From Neurospora tetrasperma FGSC 2508 (lineage: Eukaryota > Ascomycota > Sordariomycetes > Sordariales > Sordariaceae), in assembly GCF_000213175.1 (NCBI RefSeq), contig NW_009799179.1:5097276-5161275 (forward strand): a stretch of 64,000 nucleotides of DNA. Direction: 5' to 3'. Numbering within the stretch: position 1 is the first letter of the stretch; each line of letters begins with the position of its first letter. The notes beneath the pieces were generated by a model. The model did not search any database and was not told the origin of the DNA. It saw only the letters and a list, made by a program, of their open reading frames with translations. Made by a program: the position numbers and the translations under genes. Shown in pieces: positions 1-11,122 of the stretch.

Positions 1-1
1 T

Positions 2-691
2 CTCCCCCTTCCCGTCCAACCACAACAACGACCTCCTCGATCATCACCTCCTTCGCCAGTAGTTTTCCCAGCACCTCCAACATCACCACTGCCACCTCTG
101 CAACCACCACCACCACCACCACCGTCGCCGCCACCACCACCTCCTCCTCCTCCTCCTCCTCCTCCTCCTCCTCCTCCTCCTGCTGCTGCTGTTGCTGTTC
201 CTCTTCCACCTGTCGTCTCAGTTTTCGAAACCGACTCGGACGATGAAGAGGTCGACTCAGACACTGGATCAGACGAGCACAATCATTTCGGTGCTGCTGG
301 AGGGGTTGTGGAAAGCTTCGCAAGGCGGCTTATGAGGAGTTTATTCGGAGCCCAAGGGCGGCACCATTACCGTCACGACACAGATCGTCAGACCCAAAAA
401 AGCCATCATCATCATCATCAGCGGAGTACTAGTGATTATACTCGCAGTGCGGCAACCACAACAACAACAACAACCACAACACTGTTTCACAAGGCTATTC
501 ACCTGAGGCGACCACGGTCTGATGGGGGCGGCAACCAGAGTCCACAGCTCGGGGCGGTGATGGAGGAGGCTGAACACGGATATAGAAAGAGTTGTAGCAA
601 TGCCAGTGAGTGCGAGACTGGGAGTAGCGCGAAGCAAAATGTTTTGGGAAGACGCGGGAGGTTTTGGGGGAGGAATGGTAGTCGATCGTGA
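2..691 (+). CDS. proline-rich hypothetical protein, 3' part
   Basis: The reading frame is open from the left window edge to a TGA at 689-691, so only the last 229 residues are seen and the true start lies outside. No known domain is visible. Residues 35-60 of the visible part are almost pure proline, partly coded by an uninterrupted CCT run at about 140-181, followed by a short Ala/Val stretch. Next comes an acidic Asp/Glu/Ser patch, then a basic segment with a five-His run and a nine-Thr run. The layout (polyproline, acidic patch, basic low-complexity tail) suggests a disordered, possibly SH3- or profilin-binding protein, but no function can be assigned. The GTG at 308 is not the start, because the frame continues upstream without a stop. 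A spurious frame cannot be fully excluded because the composition is so simple. Confidence 0.5.
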   Translation, partial: LPLPVQPQQRPPRSSPPSPVVFPAPPTSPLPPLQPPPPPPPSPPPPPPPPPPPPPPPPPPAAAVAVPLPPVVSVFETDSDDEEVDSDTGSDEHNHFGAAGGVVESFARRLMRSLFGAQGRHHYRHDTDRQTQKSHHHHHQRSTSDYTRSAATTTTTTTTTLFHKAIHLRRPRSDGGGNQSPQLGAVMEEAEHGYRKSCSNASECETGSSAKQNVLGRRGRFWGRNGSRS

Positions 692-892
692 CTTTGGTGT
701 TAGATACAAGTGACTGTCGTGGTCAGTTGGTGACATATCATCTGGGGAGGTCCTGAAAAGACGGCGGGAGGTTTTATGGTTCTTGTTGATATACATTTTG
801 GGAGTTGATATGGTTTGGACATATTGATGGATGGATGGAGTTGGCGCAATGGGTAGGGTGTATACAGGACATCGGAGGGGATCGGGTTTACA

Positions 893-902
893 TACCTAGG
901 TA
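893..902. repeat. TACCTAGGTA palindrome, copy 1
   Basis: This is a perfect 10-bp palindrome, extended on the right by further GTAGG units. The same 10 bases occur at 20452-20461 and 32089-32098, always outside genes. Confidence 0.7.
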
Positions 903-1563
903 GGTAGGCACTTGCCTACAACACATACATAATTCGCCCATTGTCACTTGGGCAACATCAATTTTACATATGATTATCTATCCACAGTGAACTTCATCTG
1001 CTTCTTTGATATCTTGATTTTTGTTTGTGTGCTGTGCTCAGTTTAGTCTTCATCATCATTGTCGTACAACTCAAATCAAAAGAAATAAAAGACGCGCTCG
1101 GATGTGTGGAAATGTAGCTGATGCTTGTGTTAAACGCTGACAATGCACTCACGAGAAAGGAGTGACGTATCGGCCCCGAACGTATCTTTGGTATGGATAT
1201 CCAAAAGGTTGGATGAGAGAAGGATTGAGCCAACGTACACATTAAGTAACGACGTAGTGCAGTCGGTCATCATATCTTGCGGTGCCTCACGAGTACCAAC
1301 TGAGTTCCTTTCGGTAGGACGGCTGATCATCGGATACCAAGAATTGTCTGTGTAACGCGTATATTGCGGTACTCTCTCTTTCTTTCTTCTCGATCCTCGA
1401 TGCAGTGTTTTGGAGAAACTCTCGGTTTCCCACATGTCTTCAGCTCCTTCCTCTTGTCAATACATACAGAGAGACGGAGAAAGCATAGGGCATTACCGCA
1501 GCAGCTGTTGATACTCTGCTGCGTACAACCAAACCCTGGATGGTGGCGCTCTCGGCGGACTTC

Positions 1564-1588
1564 AAAAAAAAAAAAAAAAAAAAAAAAA
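1564..1588 (+). repeat. poly-A tract, 25 bp
   Basis: An uninterrupted run of 25 A follows TTC and is itself followed by more A-rich sequence. It could be a simple repeat or the tail of an old retroposed transcript. No recognisable body is seen upstream. Confidence 0.9.
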
Positions 1589-1909
1589 CGAAAAAAACCG
1601 GGTAAAAAAAAGGAACAGTGAACAGCGACGGACCACGTTGAGGAAAGATGCTGAGTGGACTGAGTTGGGCAACATAGGTATATTAGCCAGATCTTGGGCG
1701 TCAGTCAATAAATTTAAAGCTGATGCTATTTTGGTGATTGAGCGGTCTCGGCCACTATCGTCTCGGTCATGTTGGTGTGGTACAGCCGTATCTGCGGACG
1801 AAGCCAAGACACCCACCGTCCTCAGAGGAGTGATGTTTGGAGGCATCGACCTGATTCACAAACGGTTTTTGGAAGTTTGTCCTGCTTTTCCCGTTTTGAT
1901 GTATGCATT

Positions 1910-1910
<1 letters not shown>

Positions 1911-1961
<51 letters not shown>
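1911..1961 (+). repeat. poly-A tract, 51 bp
   Basis: A pure run of 51 A follows GCATTC and is followed by CCGAC. A homopolymer this long is unusual in fungal intergenic DNA and its exact length in the assembly is uncertain. It lies about 320 bp after the 25-bp A tract in the same orientation. Confidence 0.9.
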
Positions 1962-1963
<2 letters not shown>

Positions 1964-4584
1964 GACTTTCTTTGATAACGATGGAGAGAGAGAGAGCGGT
2001 ACCTGGTGCCAATGATTTGTCACATGGCTCGTTGGAAACTCGACACCCCAACAGAGCTTATCGGACGAAGAGAAGAGTAACTCGCTCGGCACTCGCAAGA
2101 TAGTAGTAGCCGACCAGACTGCCCTGCCTGCACAACACACAGTACGAAATTTTGGGATTGGTTCAGGAGAAGCGAAGGATAGGTCATTTGCTGGTTATCG
2201 TTCATGATATGTAGACAACATCATTTGGCGTCTCGGCGGCGTGATGGAATGGAAAATGAGGGGGGTGGACCTGGGCAAGAATGCAGCGTCAGTGGTAGGG
2301 GTGGGTGGTTGAGAACCAAGACACAAGCTGAGATGTCGTGGATGCTTGGAATTGACTTGGAAGGGGTACAGTCATGAAGTTGTTCCAGAGATAAAAGAAA
2401 CGTCTGAGATTGGTTCTGGAGGCTCGGCGCAGGTCTTGACCGTCCGTCTTGGACGAGGGCGTTGGGAGGTACTTTGTACTATCGAGGCCATATCTCGAGA
2501 TTGCGTGTTCCGAGTGCCGGCGGTTCTAGGTGGACGATGCCTGCCGAGAGATTGGAGATGAGATGGAATCCCGCTCAAAGGCTGGGCAACCACAGGGCAT
2601 CTGCGGGGCGGATAGAGACGGGCAGTTCCTTCTCAGTGTATTATTTCCTCAGACCCCGAACGGTGGAGACTTCCCACTGGTTGTCGCTCCCTGTAGCGGG
2701 AGTAGACTGTTCTTTTCCATGTCCCAACTTGGCTTGAATCAAGGACATTCCATCTCATTTTCACATTCCATTACATACCTTACATCTTTCACCTAGGACT
2801 TCGTGGTAACATTCCCGATCCCATCACGACGATGTAATGGGCCCGGGCTAGTGGCCCGCATTTTTTAAGCATTTGCATGCCCGCCGTCGGCCGTCGCCTA
2901 GTCAAGCACTAGCTTGAACCCATCCCCACCATCATGGCCACTGGACCACTCAGAAACCACGGAGAAACGGTGGCACGAACGGTACACTTGCCGGGATCGA
3001 TCCTACGAACCTACCAGATTCCCCAGAAACGAGAGGCAGCGAAATTGATGAGAAAGTGGCAAGCCGTCCTCCTCAGAACTGCTGCGCCATATCGCCCCAG
3101 TTGGCGGAGATGATGCGAGGCAACTCTGTTTTCCGCTGCTTCGCCGGCGCTGTCTGAGACTCTGAGTGCTATCTGTGTAGCCACTGCTTGCCTGTTGATT
3201 CAACAAGGCCAAAGAGCCACTGGTGCAGGACAGAACAGCAGCTGAAGAATCAATGTTAGGTATATATTTTTCAGCAACGAGACACAGGGGCAGCTATCAA
3301 TACGAAGGCGGCGCCGTCAGAGTGCAACATTGCCATTTTGCTCTACTTCAAACACTGCTACCAGCAATGGGACGGATCAAAAGGTCCTTCATCGGCCTTA
3401 TCAAACGAAACGCTATCCGCACATCAAGAGCCGACTTTGTAAAGTCACCATGTGTTTCGCGGAATCCATGGGCCCATGATATTCGAACAACATCGCCGTT
3501 CACAGACTGCTAGTATCGGTCCCAGTACCCATTCGAACAATTGATCCATATTCCCCATAATGATCGCCGAGGTGAAGTTTGGACAATCATTCCAGCCAGT
3601 CAGCACCCGCCCAGCGACGGGGACCAGAGTGCGAAGCGGAAAACGCTCACGCCAGCCTTCTCCTCCATCGTCACCCTCTGCCCTGAGCCTCTTTACCCAT
3701 CGAGCCCATGTGGTTGCCCCCGCTTCAAGATACCCTCAACCCCTGTCGGTCTCGCTTGAACCCACCCTGTAGTTGCCCTTCGCAGGCCCTCGGGGCCCAT
3801 TTAGGCAGGTCATCACTGGCTGGGGCTGCATCTTCCGCCATGGCTAGTGCTTCCAGAAACGGTACAGTTCGATATCATGCATTGCCCCTCCCACATTTTC
3901 AACCGCAACTAGTGTACTGTACTGGCTCCCAGCACTGCCCTGGCCGACAAGCAAGTGAAGAAAGAGGTGTGGTGGTGCCCTGAGGTGGTGGTGGTGGTGG
4001 TGGCCCTGGTGGTGGTGTTGACCGTGTGAGCCGTGGTAGCCCCGGCACACAGTCACCCACTGGACATCCACGCACCCACGACATATCTACACAGTATCTT
4101 CACACCACGCTAGTCCATGCCACAATGAGGTGCGAAAGGCCAAGACTTCGACCGGTCTGAGAGAGGTCCAAAAGAGGGCTAGAGAGACGAGCCAAAGAGA
4201 ACCCGGGACTGGTCCAGAGACCGGCCTGGCGTGAACTCGGAACCCACATTTTTGCTATCTCCCTATCATCTCATCCGTCTCTCCTTTCATCGTCGTCTCC
4301 CTCAGTCGACATTCCATTTACAACACTTTTCCTCCGTCATAACCCTTTTGGATTCTTACCTCTTCGACTCACATCGTAGCCTTATGTTCTAAACGTCGAC
4401 GGTCGCTGGAGTCGAGGCAGCGATGTTTACGCTTCGATCAGCTTACTAACCATCCAGCTGTCAAGTTTTATCCGTCGCTTTACGGAATTGCCCCATCAGA
4501 TCGGCACGAACCCGATCGTGTTCCCGCTTTGCTTTCCCGGCTTGGTTGCATGGGAGGCATAGCGAACCACGCTTTTGCTCCAAA

Positions 4585-7175
4585 ATGCTTCGCAATTTTT
4601 TTCGACGACGGCACGGCGATGAGGATGTTATGCCGGATATGGTAGACGATGGATCGCTGGAAGGTGACTCGACTGGCATTGAGGCCTTGACTGCACTGAA
4701 GCGGTTCGAAAAGATGCATCGCCTGGACCCAAACCTACCATTGGACGAGCTGGACGAGGTCGAAACGGCTTTGAATAGCGCAAACATCGAGAAAGGAACC
4801 GAGATCGACCAAATATTGGCTGAAGACAATTCCCCATATCCAGAAGTGAGATATCCCGCTTCATCGCTCTGCGTGTCATGATCAACACCGATTTGGATTC
4901 TCTCTAACACCGACTTCAAAAGGTTCGAGCTTCAGTACGAAATTACGATGTCGAGATGCCCGTCAACACCATCCGGGCCTGGACTATCGGCGTGTTGCTT
5001 TGCACTATCGGTTCCGCTGTCAATATGCTTCTCTCGCTGCGAAACCCTAGCATCTCGTTGTCGACTTTGGCTATCCAACTCATAGCATACCCCATCGGCC
5101 TGGGCTGGGATCTCATCTTCCCCGACCGTGTTTTCACCGTATTCGGCATCAAGTTCAACCTCAAACCCGGACCTTTCAACTTCAAGGAACATGTCATCAT
5201 TGTTGTCATGTCCAATGTACGTCTGACCTTCTGTTATGTTAAGCCAGCCGCTAACTTCTTCTTCCTTAGGCTGCGTATGGCGGTGGTGCTTTGTATGCTA
5301 CTGATGTCATTCTTGCTCAGGAGATCTGGTACAAACAGTCATTCGGCTGGGCCTGGCAAATCCTCTTCGGCATCTCGACGCTCTGCACTGGCTATGGGCT
5401 TGCCGGTTTGGCAAGAAGGTTCTTGGTTTGGCCCGCTGCCATGATATGGCCCGCGGATCTCATCAACTGCACACTCTTCTACACCCTCCACGATCACTCG
5501 CCCTCGGATCCGGCAAGGACAAATGGTTGGTCAATTAGCCGATACCGATGGTTCTTGATTGTCATGGCTGGATCATTTGCGTGGTACTGGTTTCCTGGCT
5601 ATCTTTTTCAGGGACTATCTTGGATGTGCTGGATTACCTGGATCTGGCCCGACAACGTCATTGTCAATCAGCTGTTTGGCGGACAAAGTGGATATGGGCT
5701 ATTCCCTATCACTCTTGTGAGTGGTTTAAAATGACTGGGCGAGATCAGTTTCGTGTGCTGACTCTCTTTAGGATTGGTCTATCATCTCTGGATATCTCCT
5801 GTCACCCCTCGCGTCGCCATTTCATGCGATCGCCAACGTCGTCGGCGGTGTCACGTTTTTCTTCGTTATTGTCTCCCTTGGAATCCAATATTCGAATATA
5901 TGGTACTCAGCTTATTTGCCAGTCCAAGAGTCGCACTCGTACGACAACACCGGAAAGAGGTACGACGTTTTGCGCATTCTTAACGAAAACCTGCATTTCG
6001 ACGAGGCCAAGTACCACACATACTCGCCGCTTTACCTCCCCACCCAGTTTGCCCTTGCATACGGGCTGTCTTTTGCAGCTGTCGCAGCCGTCATTGTTCA
6101 TGTTGGCCTCTATAACGGCAAGGACATCTGGAATCAGTGGAAGTTGGCCCGCCATCAAGAAGACGATGTCCACATGCGCCTCATGAAGAAATACCGTGAC
6201 GCCGAGGATTGGTGGTATATCATCCTATTTGCCGTCATGCTTGGTATGTCCTTTGCCGTGGTGTGCGCCTGGGACACCGGCTTCCCATGGTGGGCGTTTA
6301 TCATCTGCATATTGATTCCGGTGGTGTGGACCATTCCGATCGGAATCATTCAGGCCATTACCAATATTCAATTAGGACTGAACGTCTTGACAGAGTATGT
6401 CATCGGCTACATGCTCCCCGGCCGCCCCTTGGTCATGATGATGTTCAAGAACTACGGTTATCTCGTCATGTCGCAGGCGCTCTATTTCATTCAGGATCTC
6501 AAGCTCGGCCATTACATGAAGGTGCCACCTCGTGTCATGTTTTGGTCCCAGCTGATAGCTTCGGTTTGGTCCGCCATTGTCCAGATCGCCGTCATGAACT
6601 GGGCGCTCGGGGCAATTCCCGATATTTGCACAGACGGCCAGGCCAACCAATTCGATTGCCCCAGTGCCAAGGTATTTTTCACTGCATCCGTCATTTGGGG
6701 TGCGATTGGACCGGCCCGCATGTTCTCCGGTAAAGCACTGTATAGCTCTTTACAGTGGTTTTGGCTCGTTGGTGCCGTTGCTCCCGTGATTTCGTGGTTT
6801 TTCGTTCGACGGTATCCGCGCTCGCTTTGGCGCTATGTCAACTTCCCGTTGGTGTTTGGCGGTTCAGGCTGGATTCCGCCCGCAACTGTTTACATCTACT
6901 ACTGCTGGGGCATGGTCGGCACTGTTTTCAACTTTTTCATTCGCCGTCGGAAGACGGGTTGGTGGCTGCAGTACAACTACCTCACCTCGGCCGCCCTTGA
7001 CGTTGGCCTTTTGCTGTCGACTCTCGTTATTTTCTTTACCCTTACACTATCACACACCAAAGCGCCAGAATGGTTTGGCAACACAGTTGCTAAGAGCACC
7101 ATGGATACGACCGCCAAAGCGGTACAGAAACTCGTTCCGCCAGGAGAGATCTTTGGACCTCGCGAATGGCCATAG
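4585..7175 (+). CDS. OPT-family oligopeptide transporter
   Basis: This is a proton-coupled importer of small peptides in the plasma membrane, of the fungal Isp4/Opt1 type. Four exons (4585-4845, 4923-5216, 5270-5716, 5772-7175) joined in phase 0 give 801 residues, the usual size for the family. The introns are 77, 53 and 55 bp. The short acidic N-terminus leads into the family signature PYPEV-R around the first splice junction, then the N-T-I-R-A-W motif that opens the first membrane helix. KPGPFNFKEH matches the family NPG-type motif with Lys in place of Asn, and MKVPPR matches the conserved K-I-P-P-R motif. Many hydrophobic helices follow to the C-terminus. The ATG at 4585 is the first in frame; an upstream TTG was ignored. 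The peptide specificity cannot be read from sequence. Confidence 0.93.
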
Positions 7176-9052
7176 TCGCAAGTCACGAGTCATAGCGAGG
7201 GGTCGGACGAGACAGGAGGAGTTTTGGAGTTTGGTTTAGGTATTTTTTCTCGACGGAGTCTATGATTTGGGATACCTTCGGGATTGGCGGCAACTTCTTG
7301 GGATTTTGGTTATGAACGGAAATTGACAGGCACAGCCGGCACATGTATGCCGCGCACAACATGAAGGGGTTTTTTGACATTTACAGGATATTGGCTTATG
7401 TGAAGGGGCTTACTCTCGTGGGTGTCCATGGCCTTCGTATGGTTCACGGAATATTATGTAGCATTTTCGGGTTTTCGGCGAGGAGATTGAGGACGTCCCG
7501 TGCTATGTGTCCTCGATAGGGACCTGCGCAAAGCTTGGGGGCTTGGGTTATGACGATACGCATATATCTCTCAACGCTGCGGTGCGATAAGTAATGATGT
7601 ATTCCATGGAAATGTCTGACGGTTGACATATACCTGCACCGGTCTGCTGATGCGCTGCCTTCCCGCTTCCAGTATCCATGAGCATCATGACAAATGTGGG
7701 TTCTCTACCGCCAAACTCTCTACCGGACTAATCATCCTCTTTCCTTGCAGTGTCTGTACCAGTCATATATGGTTACCAATGGAAATAACAGCAAACCTTT
7801 CAACTTGTTCTTTGACATGACTGACCGGTCTTGATGATCGTCAACCCATGAAGCCATTCCGTACGTCGGTAGTATTGCAACCAAGTCGACCATGGGTTTG
7901 CGTCACTTCTCAGTCGACGGAAGGCATCTTCCCCCAATTCAGTGTTTCCCAACGCTCTGATTGATCTTCTTTTCGAAACACGCAATTCCGGACTCCGTTC
8001 GCTTCGTATGTACCTACGGCATCCGACTTTTCGATTCTGTCGGATTTCGATTATTGAACGCGAACTGTAAGCTCTTACTATCCCGCAAGGTTCTCACCCA
8101 TGTGTGACTAAGAGGCTGTACAGGAAGGAGGTACCCTGATCATACAGGATAAGCGGTGTGCCACCAGATGCCATTTCACGCTTCAGTCGATCCCGCCGTC
8201 TTCGAGCTGCCCTGCTAAGGATATCGCAAGAAAGAATTATGCATGGCAGGCACCATCGCTGATGTCTCTTGAAGACCTGCTCCTTCCTTCTTTCTCCTCC
8301 TCTGCATTCAAAAATGAACTATCTCCCAATATGTGAGCCCCATTCCCCTGGATATCACCTCAGTCAGGGCATCGACGACCTGGGAAGGGCTGTATCTAGT
8401 TATTTCTTTGTTCAGGTTGTCGGGGATTAAAAAGAGGCCGTTATCCCGGGTAATCCCATCCCTTGCTCAGGAACAAACATCGTTTTGTTTCTCTCTCTCT
8501 CTCTTTTCGTATTTCGACAACAACCACCTCGATTCGGTCGTTCGTTCTTCTGAACGCCGCTGCTCTTTCTTTGAAAAATCTTGAGGCAGACACACAGAAA
8601 AATCACCACTTCCCCATAAGTATTTGTGTCACGTCAGCAAGACAGTGATCCCACCGCAAGGTGACAGACACTCTCTAGTAGAAGCAAGAAAACTGCTCTA
8701 CACGTTACAGACACTGGATCTGTTATTACGAAGCAGTCATCTTCAAACACCACGGCCTCGGACATCATCTTTCTCAGCCCGTCACTGATATACTCCACCT
8801 GTCAGTCGGTTACCGACAACCACACACACAATCACTCACCCTCAAACACCTGCAAACTTCCACGTTTTGTTTCAGACCAAGCTCTTTATTTCCATCAACC
8901 AGCCAGTTAAGTCAGCCTGTCTGCTCGAAGACACCTACTCGAGATACACAAGTCACATTCACTGCACAAACTTTCACCCTGTTCTTCGAGTCTTCGACCG
9001 GCAAAATCCCAGCCCAGCCCAACATCTCACCATCCGGCCGCCCATCAAAACC
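7176..9052. other. intergenic region between transporter and small Gly-rich gene
   Basis: These 1.9 kb hold no frame I can support. The part after about 8,700 is rich in CA/CT, with several CACACA runs, and reads like the promoter and leader of the small gene at 9053. Confidence 0.5.
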
Positions 9053-9241
9053 ATGCCCAGAGGCCGCGGTTCAGGTTATGACTTCCCAAAGCCGATTGGC
9101 GCCTGTCCGCCGCCGAAGCCTTCATCCGGTGTTATTGGTACTGGTGTTTTGAAAGGCGGCAGTAATGATGGTAGTGATGGGAGGGATAAGGAGAAGGGTA
9201 CTGGCGGTAGTGGAAGTCACGGTGGAAGTGGATCGAAATAG
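9053..9241 (+). CDS. small glycine-rich protein, 62 residues
   Basis: A 62-residue frame runs from an ATG in a strong fungal start context (CAAAACC before the ATG) to TAG. It follows a CA/CT-rich leader of the kind seen before other genes here. The N-terminus is basic (PRGRGSGYDFPKPIG), then a short Pro patch, then a Gly/Ser/Asp/Lys tail. The frame is open further upstream to 8867, but the upstream part looks like leader sequence. There is no signal peptide, membrane helix or known domain. It could be a small disordered, stress- or conidiation-type protein; that is a guess from composition only. Confidence 0.5.
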   Translation: MPRGRGSGYDFPKPIGACPPPKPSSGVIGTGVLKGGSNDGSDGRDKEKGTGGSGSHGGSGSK

Positions 9242-9825
9242 TAGTGGTGGGGAGAATGAAGATGACGTGCTTATGTATCGGTGATGTAGGGGGTTTCTAA
9301 GGGAAAGGGGATTGTGACAAATGCAAGGCATGACGGAGAATCTGTGGGAAGATAACAAAGGAAGTGTGTTTGTAGCCAGAAATTTAGTAACTGAGAGGGA
9401 CAGTTGGTAAGGGTAATCTGCCTTTTATCCCGAGGAAGATAGATAATGATGGGGATGAGGTTATGGTTTGCTTTATAATATTTTTCTGTGCATTGGTCAA
9501 TGTCAGCTCTATGATCGACGGCCTGATGGAGATGTGTGACAGTCAAGACAAAGGTGATACGGAGGATATTTGGATTCATAGAGATGCTCGCCTCCAATAT
9601 AGATCCTGGCACGAAAAAAAGAACAAAAATGCTGGAGTATAGAGATTTATACAAATTCACCATCTCTTACTAAAATTCGTCGTTTCATCTCTCCTCGGAC
9701 CATTTCCGTCGTCTCGTCATCATATACACGTTCCGGGCATTCGTGCCTTCCAAACTCGCGCTTTCACTACCACCCTCTTTTCCCCTCCCAGTACTAGAGG
9801 TACCTTTCCCTATCAGCTCTCCCTA
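9242..9825. other. intergenic, convergent 3' ends
   Basis: These 584 bases separate the 3' ends of the small Gly-rich gene (plus) and the molybdopterin synthase gene (minus). They should hold both 3' untranslated regions. Nothing else was recognised. Confidence 0.5.
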
Positions 9826-10543
9826 TCATTTCCCCCCATTCCCGCTGCCGCCCTCATCCCCCTTCTCATCCCCCTCCCCTTTCCCTATCCTAGGCTCATC
9901 AACCTTAACCCCCACCGCACCATCCCTATTAGCCCTCCACACCCCTCCCCCCTCGCCACCAAACTCCTCCCGCTTCCACACCTCCACTTTGGCTTTACAC
10001 TCCTCCAACGCCTCTTCCCCCGCCCTCCATGCCGCCTGTCTGTGCGGAGATGATACAGCGATCAAGATACTTTCCTCTCCGATGGGGACCACACCTAACC
10101 TGTGTACCATCGCTATCCCCTTCAACCCGTGCTTGGTGAGAATGGAGCGGCATATGGTTAACATGGTGCGCAAAGCTAGGGGCGCATAGGAGGTATAGGA
10201 GAGGTGCTGGACAGGGAGGGAGTTGAAGTTGTTACGGGTGGTGCCTTGGGTGGGTTGTGTTAGTTGATGGGTTTTAATGGGATGAGAGGATGGAATTAAG
10301 CGGGAATAGAAGTGGGGGAGGAGGAGGAGGAGGAGGAGGAGGGATGAACGAACCAGCAAAGATGACAATGGCCCCTGCTTCTGGGGAGCGGACTCGGTCT
10401 GTAACGAATTGGTAGTTGAGGTGGTCGTGGGTGAGGGCTACGTAGATGCCGGGTTCTGAGATCTCGGTGGGTTTTGCTGGGTTTGTTTGTGGCGGTTGAG
10501 CTTGAGCCCCATCATCGGTTTGGGTTGGTTGTTGAGTTGCCAT
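9826..10543 (-). CDS. cnxH: molybdopterin synthase catalytic (large) subunit, MoaE family
   Basis: This subunit adds dithiolene sulphur to precursor Z (cPMP) to make molybdopterin, the cofactor of nitrate reductase and other molybdoenzymes, with the small MoaD-type subunit as sulphur carrier. Exon 1 is 10543-10354 and exon 2 is 10244-9826, joined in phase 1 across a 109-bp intron with a CTAAC branch point, giving 202 residues. The conserved blocks are TDRVRSPEAGA-VIFAG-TTR at the splice junction, then HRLGVVPIGEESI at 111-123, then SSPHRQAAWRAGEEALEECK and VEVWKREEF. Lys147 and Lys154 line up with catalytic Lys119 and Lys126 of E. coli MoaE. A Gly/Asp/Lys-rich tail of about 40 residues follows. 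It is transcribed away from the RBM5-like gene. Orthologues are called cnxH in Aspergillus. Confidence 0.93.
10314..10342. repeat. GAG trinucleotide repeat in cnxH intron
   Basis: A short run of GGA/GAG units (CTC on the coding strand) lies inside the single intron of the molybdopterin synthase gene, just after the donor site. It is a plain microsatellite. Confidence 0.8.
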
Positions 10544-11122
10544 GCTTGATGACTAGAGTCTTGATGAGGCGTGAGATGTTTGACTTTCTGGTGGTGTCCT
10601 AAGCTGTAGGCTTCAAGCATGAATCTGTTGAGTCAGGGAGTGGTTATTGTCGTGAGCTATGTGGAGTGAGAACTGGTGAGTTGGTAGATGTGGACTGGAT
10701 GTGTGAAGCGAGAGCAAGATGTGATATGAACGGTCTTCCTGAGTAAGTATTAGGTATATATCAAGTTAGATGTTAGTCAGTGGTGGACATCAATGTTGTA
10801 GTCCACTTCGTTCCTTGTACCTCTTAGGTGGGACTTGGCGGAGCATAGTGTAAGATACGGTTACGCATGCCGTAAGTTACCCGATAAGATAACGAGCGGG
10901 AAGCCATTGTTCGTTACCTACAATCATCGAGCTCTCGCAACTTCTCGCAATTGCCATTCACCAACCACAGAGAGAACTGGAAGCTTTCCATCACTTGACG
11001 GAAGATTTCATTTTCGCAACGCGCAACCTCAGTTTATAAGAAAATCATCCGATCGCAGAACGCTTTCAAGATACGCGCGTCAAGCAACCCACCATTCGCG
11101 CTTCTCATGAACCCGCGCCGCA
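10544..11122. promoter_or_regulatory. shared divergent promoter, cnxH / RBM5-like gene
   Basis: These 579 bp separate two start codons that face away from each other, so both promoters must lie here. No specific factor site was recognised with confidence. Confidence 0.5.

Larger units (their letters stand above)
692..4584. other. long intergenic region, no supported gene
   Basis: No frame in these 3.9 kb looks like a conserved gene; the open frames are short and overlap on both strands. It holds two pure poly-A tracts (1564-1588 and 1911-1961), a TACCTAGGTA palindrome at 893-902 and a GGT-type repeat near 3982-4020. From about 4,250 the plus strand is CT-rich, as expected for the promoter and leader of the transporter that follows. 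A CTAAC-like element followed by CAG near 4446-4458 could be the end of an intron in that 5' leader, but no convincing donor was seen. Confidence 0.5.

Noticed and set aside
9743-10189. 148-codon proline-rich plus-strand frame
   Set aside because: It is the antisense shadow of exon 2 of the molybdopterin synthase gene.
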